Source of the DNA: Trema orientale
Taxonomy: Eukaryota > Streptophyta > Magnoliopsida > Rosales > Cannabaceae
Assembly: GCA_002914845.1 (NCBI GenBank)
Contig: JXTC01000022.1
Span: 443,966-507,965 of the forward strand
DNA length: 64,000 bases
Direction: 5' to 3'
The stretch's first letter is position 1. Each line of letters opens with the position of its first letter. Both the position numbers and the translations under genes were made by a program. Positions 58,605 through 64,000 of the stretch are shown one piece after another. Under the pieces are notes generated by a model that was given only the letters and a program-made list of their open reading frames with translations, had not been told where the DNA came from and made no database searches.

Positions 58605-58764
58605 GCCCTCATAGAAGAAAAATTTTGGCTCCGTCCTTGATGATCGGTAACTATCCCACGTCATTTTTATACGATGTGATGCGGGATATTTACCACGTTT
58701 TTTTCCCTTCAAAAAAACGACGTAGGTTTTATGACGTTTGTTTATTGTCGTTCCTGTAGTAGTG
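58605..58764. mobile_element. CACTA-type transposon terminus
   Basis: Ends TTCCTGTAGTAGTG at 58764; the complement begins CACTACTACAGGAA, a CACTA-type end. Inward lie GACGT-type words in both orientations (ACGTCATTTTTATACG, AACGACGTAGG, TATGACG), like subterminal repeats. Only one end was found. Confidence 0.5.
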
Positions 58765-59074
58765 TGGGGTTTTACACTATTTTGATATCCGGTTGGAGAT
58801 GCCCTAATCATTTATTAAAGTAAGAGCTAAAGATAACTACATTTCCATACACCATGATAGACATACGTCCCAGCACAAAGCCACAAATTAACTTTTTTTA
58901 TCTTTTAAGATTAAGAGTTAACTAAAACCAACTGGTACAAATAGAGTATACGTACCCCAACAAAGTAACACGTTCCGACACAAGCACTCTAGCTAAAACG
59001 ACAAAATCAATACCAAACACGACAAGTGGATCAACAGCAAAGCTAAACCAACCAAACTAATTAATACTAATAAA
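58765..59074. other. 3' flank of the protease gene
   Basis: 58775-58808 includes GATATCCGGTTGGAGATGCCCTA (split: GATATCCGGTTGG, AGATGCCCTA), whose complement TAGGGCATCTCC is a common end of plant hAT-like MITEs; only a fragment is seen. The protease 3' UTR lies here. Confidence 0.35.
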
Positions 59075-61733
59075 TTAAGAGCATGTCTCACGGGCCACGC
59101 CCAGCCTTGAGTTTGGCACGTCGAAGAGCACCCTGTGGTTTTGTTGCTGCAAATTGGCAATCACATTGAGCACCGAGTTCACGTTGTCCGGCGCGGCCGC
59201 TATCGCCAAGCACGTGATGCTACTGGCACTGCTGTGGATCAGGAAGTTGTCCTGTGGTAGTGTCACGTTCATACCGGCAAACAAGAACGTTATGGTAGGC
59301 ACCGTAATGGGCACCGAGTAGCACGTGTCGAAGCCACCGAGCGATGACACCGTCGCCTTCCCCATTCGTCGCCGGAACTCATCTCGTACGGCTGTGTACG
59401 CCGGTGCCACCAATCTTGTAAAGACCGTGCCTAATAAGAAGGGACATTAACTATTATTATTATTGGTATTTCTCATAAAGAGAAAGCGGCATGTTTAATA
59501 ATGCACTTGTGTATTAAATTATTTGGCATGCACTTCCAACAATTATTTTGTCTAGTTGCGTGACATGGCAATCATGTTTGGCCACATTTTAAATCGAATT
59601 AAACACGCAAGGGGATCGAATAATTGGTATATAGTATTAATAAATTGGACCAACTAGGAGACATGGTGAGTGGATCAATAATTGAACCGCTTGAGGATGT
59701 TTTGAGTGTCAGAAACTAAATAAAATCCAAGACCCCATCCCCCCACAAAACATGTGCTGCTAGTCACAATATTAGATTGAAATAGTCCCACCAAATCTCT
59801 AAGTTTGTCTAAATATTACAAACTATTAACCAATTATAAAGTGTTTTTTTTTTACTCACTAATCGAATGACACTAATTGGTCTATAGCATGAGTCCAATA
59901 TTATTTACATTACTTTATTTTGTCAAAATCCACAATGTCATATGTGACACTACTTATTTTCTCGAACTACCATTCTCAATCTTATGAATGTTAGATAATA
60001 TTAGAGTTCATAGTTCTTTTAGCTAACTTTTAAAATGAGAAGATAAATATAATGTAAGGAAAAAAAAAAAGTCCAAAAAAGTTTTACCAGAATCAATGAT
60101 AGTCCCGGAACCAGTAGTTGGATCAAATGCCAAAGCACTAGGAGGGATGTCAACAAGTCTCCGGCCCACCTTGATTCCCACTAAGTTCACATAATAAAGA
60201 GACGATCTCCTTGGGTTTTTGAGCAATGGTGTGTACTTTATCCTAATGGGCTGCCCAATAGGCCCAAGTCTAAGCGACCCAGAAAAGTTTAGGGCCTTGA
60301 AGCTGGGCAAGCAGTATGAGAATGTGGATTGGTAGAGATTTTGGGTCTGGGAGAGAAGTGAAAGTGGGCCTCGGCCCAAGCCCAGAAGGCCCTGTGGTGG
60401 TACGGAACTGCCTGTGGCTTTCTGGATGCAGCCGAAGGTGTAGGCTGGGATTGCGTCGGTGGCGAGTGTGAATGTGTCTTGGGACAGGTCAGCTGCTATG
60501 CTGGAGCCACCGTAGGTTAAGTTGAAACCACACGCGCTGCCATTGCAAGTGGGATTGGGTACCTGAAAGATCACGGGCACCCTTGGCAGATTAGATACCC
60601 TTCAATTCACAGAGTCAAGAGCTTTTGTCCACTTTGGTATATGGCATTATAGACCCGTGACCTTTTAACTCAGTAGGATTAAAAGAAAATAGAAATTGAA
60701 AAAAGAAAAAAAATACAATTATCCTTCATTATATCAATTTACAACTAAATCTCACACTAATTATATCATGAAAATAGCAAAATATAGGACTTTTGATTTT
60801 TATCACAATGCATAATGACATGGCAAAAAGTGTCATTTAGAGCATTTTTCTTGGCAAAAATGGACCTACTTTCTTAGTGATACCACTATCTTACAAAATT
60901 ATTAAAGACAGCCGTTCCCCATCCCCATGTAAACAGCTACTTTTTCAAAAGAGGTCCAACTTTTTCCCCCAAGTCCAACTGTCCAAGTTTCCTTAATTTC
61001 AACTTTACAAAATAACATCTTTCAAAAAAAAAAAAAAAAAAAACTTTACAAAATAACAAAGATCAAATAACCTAATCAGATAATTGAGACGTTATCTTTC
61101 CTAAAAAGACACTCGTAATGACAAAAATAAAAATATAGAAACCACTACCGAATACCCGATAGGAGGCGCGTGCGGGCGTGAGATTAAAAGGACATAGTAA
61201 GTATTATTGCATACAATAAAGTGGTGTTGGTAGCTTATAAGCAAAATATGATTCACTACCTGCTTGCACTGAGCAGCAGAGCAAGGAAGAGGGCCGTAAG
61301 AAGTGGACTTGAGCGGCGAAAAGGCGGTCGAGGAGCAGCCGACGCAGCCGTCGCATGGAATCCAGGCGGCGTCATTGCTTGTGTCCATGGCCAGCAGCAT
61401 GGTCTGCGGCGGGGTACCGATCTTGGCCCTCACAATGTAGGTAGGGCTCTGGATGATCTGCCGCCCCGAGGCTATCGGCACCACCGACTTCTTCGCCACG
61501 AGGCTCGACAGGTAGAGCAGCCGAGCCTGGTCCTTGGCCTGCATTTGGAGCACGCTCTCCTCCCATGACGTCGCCTCTGCTGGCCGGAATGGTGAGCACG
61601 CGCTGTACACGTGGAAGACCTGGAGGGTGGAGCCTTGGTCCTGGCGGTTCCAGCAGTTGGGTTTGGACCCTCCTGCTAGGGCTTGGGTTATGGAGAGGAT
61701 GAGTAGGACTAGTGTGGAGAGTAAGGCTTTCAT
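59075..61733 (-). CDS. aspartic protease, AED3/nepenthesin-like (pepsin family A1)
   Basis: Secreted or apoplastic aspartic protease. Three exons: 61733-61260, 60562-60088 and 59430-59075 (stop included), with GT-AG introns in phase 0 and phase 1. The total of 1305 bp gives 434 aa, close to the family (about 440-450). A signal peptide is seen at residues 1-20 (MKALLSTLVLLILSITQALA), followed by a propeptide to about 95. The first catalytic motif is D117-T-S in LLAMDTSNDAAWIPC; the second is D315-S-G in GTIIDSG, whose Gly codon is split by intron 2. A Cys cluster CDGCVGC (127-133) is typical of the plant atypical group, and the flap Tyr is Y175 in LTYGGSS. The end VLFDVPNSRLGVARETC matches AED3-type proteins. 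The family includes Arabidopsis AED3, an apoplastic protein in systemic immunity; its substrate is unknown. The Thr-Ser variant in the first motif is normal for this group. Confidence 0.93.
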
Positions 61734-61819
61734 GGCTCCTAGCTAGATGTATTGAGAGCCTGAGTGTGAGTGAGTGTGTGCGTGTGTGTGACTTTGGGTT
61801 TGGATGGTTTGCAAGGGAC

Positions 61820-61828
61820 TATATATAG
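61820..61828 (-). promoter_or_regulatory. TATA box of the protease gene
   Basis: The complement of 61820-61828 is TATATATAG, about 90 bp upstream of the ATG at 61733, so transcription should start near 61790-61795. A (TG)n tract lies between it and the start codon, at 61767-61790. Confidence 0.6.
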
Positions 61829-64000
61829 ATGGTGTTGGAGGGTCTTTATGTAATTTCATCTGTTTTATTTTTATTGAGAAAATAATATTGATACTCTACT
61901 CTATATAACATGGATATAAACTAATAATATGACGATCCTCCTGATTCCTCCTGGCTACTTAGCTCAAATGTAAAACAAATTGTACAGGAAAACGTAAATT
62001 AGTGATTTATTTGATAGTCAAATATTTTTCCGGCTATTAATTTATTTTTTAAAAAATTTCTTTTAGTAAACCCCTTGTTTGTAAGTTAATTCTTAGATTT
62101 AGAATAGTACTTATTTTCCCTTTACATTATTTATCCTTTAAAAGTATTTTGTTTTCTTTCGAAGGAAATTCATTATGCATATTGTTTGGAGTTTTGTCAA
62201 ATAACAACAATAGAGGTAGCTAGTTTTTTAAGTCAAATAGAAACTAATGGCAACGTAACTCGTTTAATTTTGAAAAGATAATTGAATTATATAACATATC
62301 ATATTCTGTATATATAATGTTTTCTTGGTACTCCTAAATAACGCTTTAATACCCTTTCAACATTCCAATGCATAATGTTTCAAATGTTCACCATTTAGTT
62401 GGTTTTTATAAGTGAATGTATGAATGTTAATACTTCCAATCATATATGCGTTATGCCAATTAGCGTGCAGTATAATTAGGGTGTAGGTATCTAATACGTA
62501 CTTATTAAATTAACGAATGTAAAAATAGGTAGTGATCTTCTTGTAGTTTTATTTATTTTTTTTGTTCATGTCATGTGTGTTTTTTTATTGTTACTAATTG
62601 ATTAGAAGTATTGTATAGTGGGGTTGACATGCAGCATGTAGACTTAGTGGGTAGTATGCCAATACTTAACAGACTGTATTCCATTTATATTCTGCTTTTT
62701 GCAGGATGGGTCCTTATTCCCTACTCTACGATATTGTTGCATATATTTAGCCACCAGATAATGCACATACATATACATATATTAAGATGACATGAAAAAT
62801 AGTACAAAATGCCATATCCACCACATAGAGCCATTGAATAGGGTAAATAGTTATTGCTCAAGTGGGACTAGCAAGATATTTTCTGTGATATATCATCAAT
62901 CATTTATTAAATGTATCAAAATCATTCCATGAATTATGTCGGAGAGAAATGATGAAATTATAGGATATGATGACTTGGAACAATATGCCCTGAATTAACG
63001 GAAAGCAAATTAATTGAGACTTGATAATATGTGTGTGTAGGAACAATGAGTCATGTTTTTTTTTTTTTTTCTGAGTGAAAGTCATAGACTTGATAATTCC
63101 TTGGGAGATCAACTCAGACTTCTAGAAATGCTCTCTCTGAACTATAGGGAAAAAATATAATAAAATAAAAGTAAAGTTGGATTGGTACACTTACATATTC
63201 CACTGTCTACACAGCACTGAACTAAACTGCATTAGATATATTTTCCTTAATTATAATTCTCGAAAATATATATTAATTCTCGAAAATATATATTCTTCAC
63301 ATGATTTTTATATTTATACGTATATATATAGATGTGCGTATATCTGAGAGGTATATATGTTCCTTATCAGCTCGATCTCTTTCTTGGGAAATTTTTTGAA
63401 CTTAAGTAGTTTTGTTTCAATACCCTACTACATACACATATATACTTTATATTATATACTCGTGCCAGTTTTGTGATGCTGAAGAGAGGGAGTCATTTTC
63501 AATACATTAGAACCAAAGCATGTGCCATGGGAACACGAGGGAATATTGCCCCATTTCTAGTGAGAGCTACTTTCATACTAAAAGAGGTTATAATTATAGC
63601 TGGGACCATATTCTCCAAAAGTGCCTTATTGAAACCAAATCTAGATTAGTCTTTTTCAAAGTAGATTTACGCTAACAATTCTTAATTATAGCTTTTCCAT
63701 GCTTAAAGTAAAAAAGAATATGATCATCATGATGCTGGTAACAATCAAAAACACGGCTAAAATTATATTAAAGTCGAACTAATCGTACTGAGATATATTT
63801 AGAGATGTGTTCAATATCTCATCACTACTATATATACTATCGATTTATATATCTATAATTGACATTAAAATAAAATGAAAGAACCAAATTATAATGGGGC
63901 AATCTAAGCTCTTTTTTTCATATGTTTGCTAGTGTCAAAAGAGATCTTGGTCTGATTACTTGGAATTAATTAATTATAAAAAAAGTACAAGATCGATATG
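61829..64000. other. upstream of the protease gene, no gene seen
   Basis: 2.2 kb of AT-rich DNA. A direct repeat ATTCTCGAAAATATATATT occurs at about 63256 and 63274. No reading frame here has a recognisable motif or splice-linked partner. Confidence 0.45.

Noticed and set aside
61221-61568. 115-codon plus-strand frame across protease exon 1
   Set aside because: Antisense of a recognised protease exon.
63722-63745. ATCATCATGATGCTGGT as a microRNA172-like site
   Set aside because: Only a short partial match to the known mature sequence; no hairpin precursor was seen.

Overview
This window is nuclear DNA of a flowering plant, most likely a eudicot. The evidence is long AT-rich intergenic DNA, GT-AG introns, plant-specific gene families and a dense mix of retrotransposons, MITEs and SINEs. 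I cannot name the species. Coordinates of the multi-exon genes were worked out by hand from splice signals and reading-frame continuity. No tRNA, rRNA or CRISPR array was seen.

Four protein-coding genes are well supported, all on the minus strand. They are a plastid thioredoxin of the TRX z/CITRX type (four exons, 181 aa, 9261-13003), a trihelix transcription factor of the ASIL/SIP1-like type (two exons, 367 aa, 21346-23077), an intronless armadillo-repeat protein related to PUB-ARM proteins but lacking a U-box (320 aa, 48282-49244), and a secreted aspartic protease of the AED3/nepenthesin-like type (three exons, 434 aa, 59075-61733). They do not look functionally linked; this is ordinary plant gene spacing with large repeat-filled gaps.

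Layout. 0-0.8 kb: ends of CACTA-type DNA transposons. 1.2-1.75 kb: a tandem repeat and a fold-back element. 4.3-5.1 kb: decayed Ty3/gypsy gag. 9.3-13.0 kb: TRX z. 13.2-16.4 kb: tandem duplications and two MITE-like elements. 17.96-19.92 kb: a solo LTR. 21.3-23.1 kb: trihelix gene. 24.9-30.9 kb: three copies of a composite repeat (about 150-bp leader plus an array of about 75-bp units), with a short TG...CA element and a copia LTR remnant between them. 31.9-32.2 kb: a palindromic Mutator-like MITE. 35-38 kb: a tandem array of about 0.6-kb units, each with a small ORF ending in a membrane helix. 38.75-43.97 kb: an inactive Ty1/copia (TNT1-94-like) element with both LTRs. 44.3-44.5 kb: a tRNA-derived SINE with target-site duplication. 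45.8-46.8 kb: a second copia pol fragment. 48.3-49.2 kb: ARM gene. 50.2-51.4 kb: a MITE and two 22-bp minisatellites. 52.1-54.5 kb: a Mutator-like element with 9-bp target-site duplication that contains a nested fold-back element, a gene fragment with its own TATA box, and a second SINE with its own duplication. 55.7-58.1 kb: a second LTR related to the one at 18 kb. 58.6-58.8 kb: another CACTA end. 59.1-61.8 kb: the protease gene. 61.9-64 kb: no gene seen.

The strongest candidates for something undescribed are the nested Mutator-like element carrying a gene fragment, the three composite arrays of palindromic units at 25-31 kb, and the tandem array of unrecognised small ORFs at 35-38 kb.
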